In this document: in pieces, positions 7,668 to 16,255 of the stretch
Layout of the letters: each line of letters starts with the position of its first letter
Position numbering within the stretch: position 1 is the first letter of the stretch
Assembly (NCBI RefSeq): GCF_900176885.1
Contig: NZ_LT839648.1
Location: forward strand, 895,049-959,048
Source: Oceanobacillus senegalensis
GTDB lineage: Bacteria; Bacillota; Bacilli; Bacillales; Amphibacillaceae
Length of the DNA stretch: 64,000 bases
Direction of reading: 5' to 3'
Position numbers and translations under genes: made by a program
The notes under the pieces: generated by a model
The model's database searches: none
What the model was told of the DNA's origin: nothing
What the model saw: the letters and a program-made list of their open reading frames with translations, nothing else

Positions 7668-9014
7668 CTAGGGCATGGATTTTTTGAGGATTTGGACTAG
7701 GAATTGTAGTTCTTCTTTGGTGATGGAGAGTGGTGGTGACATAGTTATTATATTGTTGTAGCCTGCTACAGTATCACTTGTTTTCCCTATGATAAGCCCT
7801 TGTTCCTTACAGCGTGCAACAACTTGTGCAACTAAGTTTTCTTCAAGTGGTTCTTTTGTTTGTTTATCTTTTACGAACTCAATTCCTGCGAGTAATCCCT
7901 TACCACCACGAACGTCTCCTACATTCGGATGGTCCTTTAATGCCTGCAACTCTTCAAACAACCAATTACCTAGTTCTTCGGAGTTTTTAACTAATTCTTC
8001 TCTTTCCATAATTTCAAGATTTTCAAGAGCAACAGCACATGCTGCAGGACTACCTCCAAATGTATTAACATGTCGGAAATGATTATATTCGTCGTTCGAG
8101 ATGAAAGCCTCGTAGATTTCTCGTTTAACGGCGGTTGCTGCTAATGGCATGTATGCACTTGTCAACCCCTTAGCCATGGTAATAATATCTGGTTTCACAT
8201 CATAGTGTGTAAATCCAAATGGTTTACCTGTACGACCAAAACCATTAATCACTTCATCCGAAATCAGTAAGACCCCATGTTTGTCACAAATTTCTCTTAC
8301 ACGTTTCATGTAATTATCATGTGGAACAAGTATTCCACCACCAGTAATGATGGGCTCCATGATAACTCCAGCAACAGTCTCATTGATTTCCCAGGTAATG
8401 GTTCTATCTATTTCGGCTGCAGATTGATCACAGCATTCCTCGTTTTTATTTGGGAAAGGACTTCTGTAACAGTCTGGTGGAGATACATGAACAAAGCCAG
8501 GAGCAAGAGGTTCATATTTAAAAGCACGTTGGTTTTGTCCTCCAGCAGCAAGAGTTGCAAAAGAGCTTCCATGATAAGATCGATAACGGGATATAAATTT
8601 ATGTCGACTAGGCTCGCCTATTTGTTGATAATATTGTCTTGCAATTTTAAATGCTGTTTCATTTGCTTCTGATCCACTATTGGAATAAAAAATAACATAT
8701 TCGTCACCAAGCCATTCATTTAACTTTTCGCTTAATAAAATACCTGGTATATGACTTTGTGTTAGGGGATAGTAAGGCATTTCTTTTAATTGCTTTGCAG
8801 CAGCATCAGCTAGTTCTTCTCTTCCATACCCTACATTTACACACCATAGCCCTGCCTGACCGTCTAAATACTTCTTCCCATCTATATCAGTTACCCACAC
8901 ACCATCAGCTTTCGTACTGATCATCGTACCCTCGGGATTGTATTTCTTCATGGCGTGCCATAGATATTTTTCATCCTTTTTAAGAAGCGATTGCTTTTCA
9001 GATTTATTTATCAT
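7668..9014 (-). CDS. Class III aminotransferase, DoeD-like (2,4-diaminobutyrate transaminase candidate)
   Basis: 448-residue fold-type I PLP transaminase of class III. Visible are the cofactor-phosphate motif NSGSEANETAFKIAR, ISDEVINGFGRTGK (PLP-pyridine Asp) and the Schiff-base Lys in TMAKGLTSAYMPLAA. The start at 9014 is preferred over ATGs farther upstream because GGGAG lies ten bases before it. It is closest in style to omega-amino-acid:pyruvate aminotransferases. Its divergent neighbour is an ectoine-hydrolase homologue, and both promoters carry the same operator. I therefore infer a DoeD role: moving the 4-amino group of L-2,4-diaminobutyrate to give aspartate semialdehyde. The class is certain; the substrate is an inference. 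Confidence 0.85.
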   Translation of the reverse strand: MINKSEKQSLLKKDEKYLWHAMKKYNPEGTMISTKADGVWVTDIDGKKYLDGQAGLWCVNVGYGREELADAAAKQLKEMPYYPLTQSHIPGILLSEKLNEWLGDEYVIFYSNSGSEANETAFKIARQYYQQIGEPSRHKFISRYRSYHGSSFATLAAGGQNQRAFKYEPLAPGFVHVSPPDCYRSPFPNKNEECCDQSAAEIDRTITWEINETVAGVIMEPIITGGGILVPHDNYMKRVREICDKHGVLLISDEVINGFGRTGKPFGFTHYDVKPDIITMAKGLTSAYMPLAATAVKREIYEAFISNDEYNHFRHVNTFGGSPAACAVALENLEIMEREELVKNSEELGNWLFEELQALKDHPNVGDVRGGKGLLAGIEFVKDKQTKEPLEENLVAQVVARCKEQGLIIGKTSDTVAGYNNIITMSPPLSITKEELQFLVQILKKSMP

Positions 9015-9048
9015 ACTCAAAAACTCCCTTCCCATTATCAATATGGCG

Positions 9049-9113
9049 ATTGTCGTTTGTCGACAATGAAAACTAGACAATTCTAATTAAACACAGGTAA
9101 GCGGAAAAGTCAA
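9049..9113 (-). promoter_or_regulatory. Promoter and GntR operator for the aminotransferase gene
   Basis: On the minus strand TTGACT (9113-9108), a 16-bp spacer and TTTAAT (9091-9086) form a sigma-A promoter. About 20 bases downstream lies TGTCGACAAACGACAA (9065-9050), containing the palindrome TTGTCGACAA. The same motif follows two other promoters of this locus, so binding by the GntR protein at 12262 would block transcription. Confidence 0.65.
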
Positions 9114-9407
9114 TGATTTTTGAATAAATTGAAAATTACGTCATCCCAATCATAAGGATTTTTTAACAATAAGGTGGATATTTTTTCTTTAACACGTAAT
9201 AACAGACTGTAAGATTCCGATTCAAAATTAGCTGATAGTGGTTGATAGAAACCTCTGGTAATGACGTTTCATTATATATACATAAAATTGTATTAGTTTC
9301 ATAACATTTTATGAGAAATATTTTTTAATCATTTCGATTGTCTTTTTATCTTATTTTGCATATGCTGCTATAAGGAGATAAATCATAATAATTATGTTCA
9401 TAATATA

Positions 9408-9463
9408 TTGACAATTCAAGTTCCAAGATTTATTATTTACTTAGAATTGCCGACAATCGACTA
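9408..9463 (+). promoter_or_regulatory. Promoter and GntR operator for the ectoine-hydrolase gene
   Basis: Consensus sigma-A promoter: TTGACA (9408-9413), 17-bp spacer, TATTAT (9431-9436). The operator core CGACAATCGACTA (9451-9463) lies just after the expected start of transcription. The resulting leader to the coding start is about 300 nt and contains no convincing ORF. Confidence 0.7.
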
Positions 9464-9649
9464 GGATGTTTATAAAAGTGAGAAAGGAGAGGTATTTCAT
9501 CTTTTACTAATCGCTTTATAAATATATAAAACTATCTTGATCCCTTCCATAACAATAATTACTCCAGTTAGACTTTCTCTTTTCTCCTTAGAATCAATTG
9601 AGGTAATCAATCTTTTACAAATTAAAAATGGGTTGTTTAAAAAGATACG

Positions 9650-9663
9650 AAAAAGCGCTTACA
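9650..9663 (+). promoter_or_regulatory. Candidate cre (CcpA) site in the leader
   Basis: The sequence AAAAAGCGCTTACA matches the cre consensus TGWAANCGNTNWCA at all but the first two positions. It lies inside the leader of the ectoine-hydrolase gene, where CcpA would act as a roadblock. CcpA itself is encoded at 61271. Single-site evidence only. Confidence 0.4.
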
Positions 9664-9743
9664 GCATAAACTATCATAAGAAACTTTTATATTTCCAAAC
9701 AAATTTATTTATTAAGTGAAACTTTATAATTGGAGGGGTTGGT

Positions 9744-10931
9744 ATGGTGTTTTTCCCAATTTCTGAGTATCATGAAAGATTAGCAAAGACGAAACACCGT
9801 ATGGCCGCCAGTGGAATTGACGTATTGTTAGTAACAGATCCAGCAAACATTAATTATTTAAGCGGTTATGATGCATGGTCCTTTTATGTGCATCAGCTGC
9901 TTGTTATTTTTATAGATGAAGATCAGCCATATTGGATTGGTAGGGGGCAAGATGCAAGTGCTGCGATGCATACTTCTTGGCTGGATAAGGAACATGTTTA
10001 TGCATATGCGGACGATTACGTACAATCAACCATAAAGCATCCGATGGAGTTTGTAGGTGATTTTATTAAATCCAAAAATCGCGATAAACATACCATAGGA
10101 GCAGAATTTGATGCTTATTACTTTACGGCTAAAAATTTTATGAAACTTAAAGAGTGTTTACCTAATGCAATGTTTAAGGATGGAACTAATCTTGTTAACT
10201 GGGTGAGAATCATAAAATCGGAAAGGGAAATAGAATGCATAAAAATTGCATCCAAAATTTCCGAGAAAGCAATGCAGGCTGCTTTTGATACGATTGAACC
10301 TGGTGTAAAACAATCAGATGCAGTGGCAGCAATCTATCATGCGCTTATTCAAGGGACGGAGGATTATGGAGGAGACTATCCTGCTATAGTTCCATTATTA
10401 CCTACAGGTGATAAGACATCTGCATGTCATTTAACTTGGACAGATGATCCTTTCATTCAAGGTGATCCAGTTATCATTGAATTAGGAGGGTGCTACAAAC
10501 GATATCACTCACCGCTTGCAAGGACGATCATTTTGGGGATACCTGATGAAAAGTCACAGTATATTGCAGATGTTGTAGTAGAGGGAATTAATACAACGTT
10601 AGATGTCATCCAGCCGGGTATGACCTGTGGGGAAGTTGAGTTAGTCTGGAAAAAGGTAATAGAAAAACACGGTATTATAAAGGATTCCAGGCTTGGTTAT
10701 TCCATGGGATTGAATTATCCACCAGATTGGGGAGAGCATACCGCTAGCTTACGTGCGGGCGATAACACGGTATTAGAGCCGAATATGACATTTCATATGA
10801 TTCCAGGAATTTGGTTGGATAATATGGGGATTGAAATTAGTGAATCTTTTCGTGTAACAGAGTCGGGATGTGAAGTATTGGCTGACTTTCCACGTGAGCT
10901 ATTAGTTAAACCAAATATACGCTTGGCTTAA
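9744..10931 (+). CDS. doeA: Ectoine hydrolase-like M24 protein (DoeA/EutD)
   Basis: 395 residues in the creatinase/prolidase (M24) fold: an N-terminal domain to about residue 160, then the pita-bread domain. Long stretches match what I recall of DoeA/EutD ectoine hydrolases: GYDAWSFYVHQ, IGRGQDAS, YVQSTIKHPM, GGDYPAIVPLLPTG, HLTWTDDPF and NYPPDWGEHT. The M24 metal-binding Asp pair is replaced (ELGGCYKRYHSPLART, residues about 246-261), so the enzyme is probably metal-independent like creatinase. DoeA opens the ectoine ring to N-acetyl-diaminobutyrate. The ribosome site is GGAGGGG. The gene has its own GntR-controlled promoter. The M24 family is certain and the DoeA assignment strong from motifs and neighbours; an ordinary Xaa-Pro peptidase is the alternative. 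Confidence 0.85.
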   Translation: MVFFPISEYHERLAKTKHRMAASGIDVLLVTDPANINYLSGYDAWSFYVHQLLVIFIDEDQPYWIGRGQDASAAMHTSWLDKEHVYAYADDYVQSTIKHPMEFVGDFIKSKNRDKHTIGAEFDAYYFTAKNFMKLKECLPNAMFKDGTNLVNWVRIIKSEREIECIKIASKISEKAMQAAFDTIEPGVKQSDAVAAIYHALIQGTEDYGGDYPAIVPLLPTGDKTSACHLTWTDDPFIQGDPVIIELGGCYKRYHSPLARTIILGIPDEKSQYIADVVVEGINTTLDVIQPGMTCGEVELVWKKVIEKHGIIKDSRLGYSMGLNYPPDWGEHTASLRAGDNTVLEPNMTFHMIPGIWLDNMGIEISESFRVTESGCEVLADFPRELLVKPNIRLA

Positions 10932-10987
10932 ATTTTAGGAGGTTATTTTGTTATCAATACACGATTAAAAAAGCTTTGTCCATTGTA

Positions 10988-11028
10988 AAAAGGACCAATT
11001 CCTTAAAATAAAAGGAACTGGTCCTTTC
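10988..11028. terminator. Bidirectional terminator between convergent genes
   Basis: AAAAGGACCA and TTCCTT on the left pair with AAGGAA and TGGTCCTTT on the right; A-rich before and T-rich after. Confidence 0.88.
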
Positions 11029-11060
11029 CATTATGGGTAACAAAAGTAGTCTAATTAAAT

Positions 11061-12047
11061 TCAGCTTTCTTTATTCAAGTTTTCCCATACTTTAGGGTTG
11101 ATTAGATTTTTTGGTCTTTTTCCATTTAAACCAGCCAGCAAATTTTCAGCTGCTAATTCGGACATTTCTAACTCCGTTTCATAGGTTGAGGATCCAATAT
11201 GTGGCAATGTAACAACATTGTTTAGATTTAAGAGTTCATTTTGTGGATCGACTGGCTCCTGTTCAAAAACATCTAGCCCCGCTGCAAGAATTTCTTTATT
11301 TTTTAATGCATCGATTAATTCATTTTCTACAACAGTACCACCACGAGAAGCATTGATAAAAATTGCGGAATTTTTCATTAATTGGAATTCCCGCTTACCA
11401 ATCATTCCCCTTGTTTCTTCAGTCAGCGGGGTAATTAAGCAGATAAAATCGGATTCTTTTAATAAGCTATCTAAATCCTTATATGTTGCTGCAAATTTCT
11501 CTTCTGCGTCCGTTTTACGCGAGCGGCTGTGGTAAAGAATGTTCATATCAAAACCAAAATATGCCCGTTGAGCAATGGCATTACCAATCCTACCCATACC
11601 TATGATTCCTAATGTTTTATGATGGACGTCAACACCGTAATGCTCCTCTGTTAATGATTCGGTCCATTTTCCAGACTTCACAAAATGGTCTAATTCTGGC
11701 ATTCTTCTTGCCGTAGAAAGTATTAGGCCAAAAACCATATCTGCAACTGTATCGGTTAGAATTCCTGGTGTATTCGTTGCCATAATATTCCGTTTTGTTA
11801 ATTCGGCAATGTCGAGGTTATTATAGCCAACCGATACATTACTTACTATTTTTAAATTCGGTGCTTTTTCTAGTAATTGCTGGTTGACAGGAAGAGCCAA
11901 GCCAATTATTCCCTCTGTTTTTTCTAAAAAATCAAGAAATTCCCTATCACGGTTGGTGTCAATGTTTTTAAAAAACCGGACATCATGCTTCTGTTTTAGT
12001 GCTTCTAAAACAGGTTTTTCTAATCGTTCATATACTAAAATTTTCAT
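11061..12047 (-). CDS. D-2-hydroxyacid dehydrogenase (glyoxylate/hydroxypyruvate reductase type)
   Basis: 328-residue NAD(P)-dependent enzyme reducing 2-oxoacids to D-2-hydroxyacids. The nucleotide fold is marked by GIIGMGRIGNAIAQR (about 147-161). The catalytic triad is present: Arg in NASRGG, Glu in DVFEQEPVDP and His in LPHIGSST. VSVGYNNLDI and NTPGILTDTVAD are typical of the GyaR/GhrB branch acting on glyoxylate and hydroxypyruvate. Start 12047 follows GGGGGAGATATCGA; the longer reading lacks a ribosome site. It lies within the ectoine locus but on the opposite strand, convergent with doeA and divergent from gntR, and shares that intergenic operator region. A role in clearing a hydroxylated C2-C4 product is an inference. 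Confidence 0.88.
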   Translation of the reverse strand: MKILVYERLEKPVLEALKQKHDVRFFKNIDTNRDREFLDFLEKTEGIIGLALPVNQQLLEKAPNLKIVSNVSVGYNNLDIAELTKRNIMATNTPGILTDTVADMVFGLILSTARRMPELDHFVKSGKWTESLTEEHYGVDVHHKTLGIIGMGRIGNAIAQRAYFGFDMNILYHSRSRKTDAEEKFAATYKDLDSLLKESDFICLITPLTEETRGMIGKREFQLMKNSAIFINASRGGTVVENELIDALKNKEILAAGLDVFEQEPVDPQNELLNLNNVVTLPHIGSSTYETELEMSELAAENLLAGLNGKRPKNLINPKVWENLNKES

Positions 12048-12164
12048 TCGATATCTCCCCCCCATATAAAGGTAAAACATCCTTTATACATATACGTTCA
12101 AAATAACCGGTATATTAATAGAAGTCAAGCGGGAGTTTAAATAATTAAATTATTCAAATTATTA

Positions 12165-12222
12165 TTGACAACTTTAAATTGGGCTATTACAATGGAATTA
12201 ACTTAATGTCGACAATCGACTA
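12165..12222 (+). promoter_or_regulatory. Promoter and operator of the gntR gene
   Basis: TTGACA (12165-12170), 17 bp, TACAAT (12188-12193), followed 13 bases later by TGTCGACAATCGACTA (12207-12222). Placement relative to the -10 box matches the doeA promoter almost exactly, implying autorepression. Confidence 0.7.
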
Positions 12223-12261
12223 ATATATTTTTAATGAAATCCAATGAAGGAGACAATCAGG

Positions 12262-12921
12262 ATGAGTAATGAAGGGATTATAGTGAAAAAGTCATTAGGT
12301 GAATTAATTGCAGATCACCTTAGAAGGGATATTTATAATCAACATATTAAATTTGGGGAACGATTAATTGAAGCCGATTTAGCCGAACGATTTGATGTGA
12401 GTAGAAGTACCATTAGAGAATCTTTAAAAATCTTGGAACAAGAGGAATTAATAGTAAGTAAAGCACGAAAAGGGACGTTTGTTTCGGAATTCACAAAAAA
12501 TGATCTTGATGAGATGACTGAAGTGCGTTTACTTATTGAAGCTCATGCATTCGTTACGGCATTAGAAAATTTAAATGAAAAAAACTTCTTAGAGTTACAA
12601 GCTATCATCGAAAATATGAAAATAGAGGCAAAAAAAGGTAATTGGAATGAATTATTTGATTTAGATATGAAATTTCATCAGTATGTCGTTAATATGTGTG
12701 GAAATTCTAGGATTATAAAAATTTATGAATCCATTCGTATCCAAATTCGTATCTACTTTGCGCATCTTGATCAGTATTATTCTAGTCCTATGTCTTTTTA
12801 TAAGGAACATAAGGAATTATTTGAAGTTTTATTGCATAAAGATGGAGAGTTGGTTAAAAAACAAATTGAAAACCATATATTTTATGTAGAAGAGAAATTA
12901 CTTCAGCAACCAGAAAAGTGA
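12262..12921 (+). CDS. GntR-family regulator with FCD domain
   Basis: 219-residue transcription factor. Residues 1-75 form the winged helix of GntR (LAERFDVSRSTIRESLKILEQEELI, then KARKGTFVSEF). Residues 85-215 are an FCD effector domain, all helical, with the metal-site residues Asp and His in DLDMKFHQYV and His in KEHKELFEVL and ENHIFYV. An upstream ATG at 12244 lies in front of the AAGGAG site that serves 12262, so the shorter start is used. It heads the operon to the ALDH, RidA, M20 and dehydratase genes. The operator at its own promoter and at two divergent promoters makes it the likely local repressor, induced by a pathway intermediate. In proteobacteria ectoine loci are controlled by EnuR or DoeX, which are of other types. 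Confidence 0.85.
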   Translation: MSNEGIIVKKSLGELIADHLRRDIYNQHIKFGERLIEADLAERFDVSRSTIRESLKILEQEELIVSKARKGTFVSEFTKNDLDEMTEVRLLIEAHAFVTALENLNEKNFLELQAIIENMKIEAKKGNWNELFDLDMKFHQYVVNMCGNSRIIKIYESIRIQIRIYFAHLDQYYSSPMSFYKEHKELFEVLLHKDGELVKKQIENHIFYVEEKLLQQPEK

Positions 12922-12980
12922 TAGTTTATGTAAGAAAGAAGTAGGGAATTTTAGAAAATAAAAGATGGGAAGTGCTGTCA

Positions 12981-14411
12981 ATGAGAAAATATCAAATCTA
13001 TATTAATGGAGAATGGACAGGAGAAGAATTACAAACGTTAGCTGTTACCAACCCTGCTAATGGTCAACTTGTTGGGGAAGTACCTTACGCAGGTGAGGTG
13101 GAAACCAACGATGCTATTGATGCCGCACATACTGCCTTTCAATCTTGGTCACAATTAACAGCGTTTGAGCGTGCAGGATACTTAAAGAAATTTTATCAGC
13201 TTATGCTAGACAACCAAGAAGAATTAGCCGAAATTATGACTCTTGAGATGGGAAAGCCAATTAAAGAATCGCGCGGTGAGGTTCAATATGCTGCATCCTT
13301 TATTGAATGGTTTGCTGAAGAGGGAAAACGCGTATATGGCGAGACCATTCCTTCTCATGTACACGCAAAGCGTCTTCAGGTTTGGAAGAAGCCAGTAGGT
13401 GTAGTGGCGGCGATTACGCCATGGAATTTCCCGGCTGCTATGTTAACGAGAAAAATGGGTCCGGCGCTTGCAGCAGGGTGTACGGTTGTCATTAAGCCCT
13501 CCAGTGAAAGTCCTCTAACAGCTATTAAATTACTTGAATTATGTGAGAAAGCTGGGTTTCCAAGAGGGGTCGTTAATTTAGTCACGGGTTCTTCTTCTAA
13601 AATAGCGAAGGCAATCATGGATAATGAAAAAGTACGGAAGATTACATTTACTGGTTCCACGGAAGTAGGGAAAATTTTAATTCGCCAAAGTGCTGATCAA
13701 GTAAAGAAACTTTCCTTAGAATTAGGTGGGCATGCACCTATGATTGTTTTAAATGATGCTAATGTCGATGTAGCGGTAAAAGGTGCTGTTGCATCGAAAT
13801 TTCGGAATACGGGCCAAACCTGCATTTGTGCAAACCGAATATATGTTCAGTCCGGGATATATGATGAATTTATTGAAAAGTTTGCGACTGCTGTTAAAGA
13901 GTTGAAAGTGGGAGACGGAATCGATGAAACCGTAGACATTGGCCCTCTAATTAACCAGGAAGGTTTTGAAAAGGTTACTAGTCATGTAGAGGATGCAGTG
14001 AGTAAAGGAGCATCCGTTGTTACTGGTGGAAAAGCGATACGTGATGAGAGTGGGGCATTTTATTCACCAACAGTGATTAAGGATGTAAATGAATCCATGG
14101 TCGTCATGCAGGAAGAAACATTTGGGCCAGTCGCTCCGGTTCAAAAAGTAGAATCTGCCCAAGAAGCGATAAAATTTGCAAACAGCACGCCATATGGATT
14201 AGCTGCTTATGTTTTCACAGAGAATGTAGCTAAGGGTATGCAAGTCATTGAACAGCTTGATTTTGGAATTGTCGGCTGGAATGAAGGAGCACCGTCAGCA
14301 GCACAGGTTCCATTCGGAGGAATGAAAGAAAGTGGTGTAGGAAGAGAAGGTGGTCACGAAGGAATTGAGGCATTTATTGAGTCGCAATATGTTGCAATTG
14401 GAATGGAGTAA
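12981..14411 (+). CDS. NAD(P)-dependent aldehyde dehydrogenase, DoeC/GabD-like
   Basis: 476-residue ALDH superfamily enzyme. Cofactor motifs include TPWNFPAAMLTRK and FTGSTEVGK. The general-base Glu lies in LELGGHAPMIV and the catalytic Cys in NTGQTCICANR. The sequence is of the succinate-semialdehyde dehydrogenase type, a group that includes the aspartate-semialdehyde dehydrogenase DoeC of ectoine degradation. It follows the regulator by 59 bases. ATG at 12981 is preferred to a GTG nine bases earlier because of the GGGAAG spacing. Product by context: L-aspartate from aspartate semialdehyde. GABA catabolism (GabD) is the main alternative, and without assays the two cannot be told apart. Confidence 0.85.
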   Translation: MRKYQIYINGEWTGEELQTLAVTNPANGQLVGEVPYAGEVETNDAIDAAHTAFQSWSQLTAFERAGYLKKFYQLMLDNQEELAEIMTLEMGKPIKESRGEVQYAASFIEWFAEEGKRVYGETIPSHVHAKRLQVWKKPVGVVAAITPWNFPAAMLTRKMGPALAAGCTVVIKPSSESPLTAIKLLELCEKAGFPRGVVNLVTGSSSKIAKAIMDNEKVRKITFTGSTEVGKILIRQSADQVKKLSLELGGHAPMIVLNDANVDVAVKGAVASKFRNTGQTCICANRIYVQSGIYDEFIEKFATAVKELKVGDGIDETVDIGPLINQEGFEKVTSHVEDAVSKGASVVTGGKAIRDESGAFYSPTVIKDVNESMVVMQEETFGPVAPVQKVESAQEAIKFANSTPYGLAAYVFTENVAKGMQVIEQLDFGIVGWNEGAPSAAQVPFGGMKESGVGREGGHEGIEAFIESQYVAIGME

Positions 14412-14616
14412 TGGATTGGTAAGCTGTAAAAGCGATGAAGACTAGAGCCGATTAAGGTCAAAAACCCGTCTTTATCACGGGAATGAAGACCAATGGGTGA
14501 TTGAAAATAAGAAAAATAGGTCTTCATGCCGCAAAATATCCACTTGATTTTAAGGCATGCAAAACACGAAGAATATAGGTTAAAAGTATTCAAGTTTTTC
14601 ATGAAAGGGGAAGGTC

Positions 14617-15000
14617 ATGAAAAAGAAAATTTATACAGAAAATGCACCAAAGCCAACTGGTCCATATTCTCAAGGTGTTGCGGCCGATGGACTGATTTTC
14701 GTTTCCGGTCAGGATGGTGTATTTCCGGACGATACGACAGCCGGTAACAGTCTAAACGAACAAACTGAAGCTTGTTTACAAAATATAGAAAATATCTTAA
14801 ATAAGGCGGGAGCAACTTTAGATGATATCGTTCATGTGACATGTCATCTAGCAGATTTAACAGAGGAAAATGTTCGCGAGTTTAACCAAGCATACGCTAA
14901 ATATTTTGAAGATATCGAGATTAAACCAGCCAGAATAACGGTTGGAAGTGTGTTAATGGAAACAGATATAGAGATTACAGCCATTGCCTATAAAAAATAG
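14617..15000 (+). CDS. RidA family enamine/imine deaminase
   Basis: 127 residues, the whole YjgF/YER057c/RidA fold. The family Arg that binds the substrate carboxylate is present in KPARITVGSVLME, as is the GPYSQGV start motif. RidA proteins hydrolyse reactive 2-aminoacrylate-type enamines released by PLP dehydratases. Two genes downstream is a threonine-dehydratase-family enzyme, which gives this RidA an obvious partner. Start behind AAGGGGAAGG. The 205-base gap upstream contains an inverted repeat (TGAAGACC/GGTCTTCA) but no gene. Confidence 0.92.
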   Translation: MKKKIYTENAPKPTGPYSQGVAADGLIFVSGQDGVFPDDTTAGNSLNEQTEACLQNIENILNKAGATLDDIVHVTCHLADLTEENVREFNQAYAKYFEDIEIKPARITVGSVLMETDIEITAIAYKK

Positions 15001-15031
15001 TTCTCAGGGTATTGGGAGGGGGGATGGTTTA

Positions 15032-16255
15032 TTGACACTTTCTAAGCAAATGGAACGATTAACAGCTGATATGATTTATTGGAGACGTCACCTTCATGCT
15101 AATCCAGAGTTAAGTTTTCAAGAACAAGAAACGTCCCGATTTGTGGCGAAGGAGCTTGAAAAAATTCCCGGGATGCGTGTAGACCAGAGAGTTGGTTATC
15201 CCACAGCGGTTGTTGGTATGCTTTCCTCTAGCCCCGGGCCCACCATAGCAATCCGTGCAGACATGGATGCTTTACCAATTCAGGAACAAAATGACGTTAC
15301 GTATAAGTCAAAGAGAAACTCTGTTATGCATGCTTGTGGTCATGATGCACATACAGCAATTGTACTTGGAGTCGCCAAACTATTAAGTAAATATTTCCAA
15401 AAGGGTTTACTTCAAGGGACTGTTAAATTTCTGTTTCAGCCAGCGGAGGAACATGTGGATGAACGTGGATATAGTGGTGCAAAATATATGGTTGAAGCTG
15501 GAGTTTTAGATGATGTTGATGCAGCCATTGCCTTGCATATGAGTCCGGAAAATCGCGTAGGAGAGATAAAAATAAATGATGGGTATAGTATGGCGAATGT
15601 CGATGTGTTCAAGGGAAAAATACTTGCTACAGGTGGGCATGGTGCCTACCCACATTTAGGTACGGATCCTATTTGGATGTCTGCGTCTGTCCTCCAAGCA
15701 TTATATGGAATTACAGGTCGTAGGATAACCCCTTTAGAGTCTGCGGTAATAAGCATTGGACGTGTTCAAGGTGGGACTACAAGTAATGTTATTCCAAGTA
15801 GTATGGAAATAGAGGGAACGATTCGTAGTTATCAACCTGAAGTGAGAGAACACCTTCTTAAGGAAGTAGAAAATGCCTTCAAAATGGTTAAAAACTTAGG
15901 TGGTGACTACCAACTTCAATTTATTGAAGAAGACCCGGCTTTAAAAAATGACTCAGAGATTAATAACATAATAAGAAAGATTATAGAAAATAAGTTCCCA
16001 TATATTCAAGTTATTGAAGAGCCTTTTGGTTTGGGTGGAGAAGATTTTGCCCATATGGCTAAACATATCCCAGCTTCCATGTTCTTTTTAGGGTGTGCAA
16101 TCGACGATGGAAAAGCCAGGAATCTGCACACTCCCTATTTTGATATAGACGAACAGGTACTCCCTATCGGTGCAATGATTCTTTCTGAAGCAGCTAAATA
16201 TCTATTGGTTAGTGGAAAAAGGAATGATAGAAATGGGAAGGGAGTGGATTTATGA
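15032..16255 (+). CDS. M20 family amidohydrolase, DoeB2-like deacetylase candidate
   Basis: 407-residue zinc-dependent M20 peptidase/amidohydrolase of the M20D (hippurate/IAA-amino-acid hydrolase) type. Metal and catalytic residues are visible: Cys and His in HACGHDAH, the Glu pair in QPAEEH, His in ALHMSPE, and His in LHTPYFDID near the C-terminus. The lid domain lies about residues 190-300. The start is TTG at 15032, chosen for the strong GGGAGGGGGG eight bases upstream; an ATG at 14984 would overlap the ridA 3' end without a ribosome site. In the classical pathway N-acetyl-diaminobutyrate is deacetylated by DoeB (AspA/AstE family). An M20 enzyme called DoeB2 does this in some species, and that is the inferred role here. 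It overlaps the next gene by 4 bases. Confidence 0.82.
   Translation: MTLSKQMERLTADMIYWRRHLHANPELSFQEQETSRFVAKELEKIPGMRVDQRVGYPTAVVGMLSSSPGPTIAIRADMDALPIQEQNDVTYKSKRNSVMHACGHDAHTAIVLGVAKLLSKYFQKGLLQGTVKFLFQPAEEHVDERGYSGAKYMVEAGVLDDVDAAIALHMSPENRVGEIKINDGYSMANVDVFKGKILATGGHGAYPHLGTDPIWMSASVLQALYGITGRRITPLESAVISIGRVQGGTTSNVIPSSMEIEGTIRSYQPEVREHLLKEVENAFKMVKNLGGDYQLQFIEEDPALKNDSEINNIIRKIIENKFPYIQVIEEPFGLGGEDFAHMAKHIPASMFFLGCAIDDGKARNLHTPYFDIDEQVLPIGAMILSEAAKYLLVSGKRNDRNGKGVDL

Noticed and set aside
9537-9719. 60-codon open frame in the doeA leader
   Set aside because: No ribosome site, odd composition, overlaps the cre-like site; better explained as leader.
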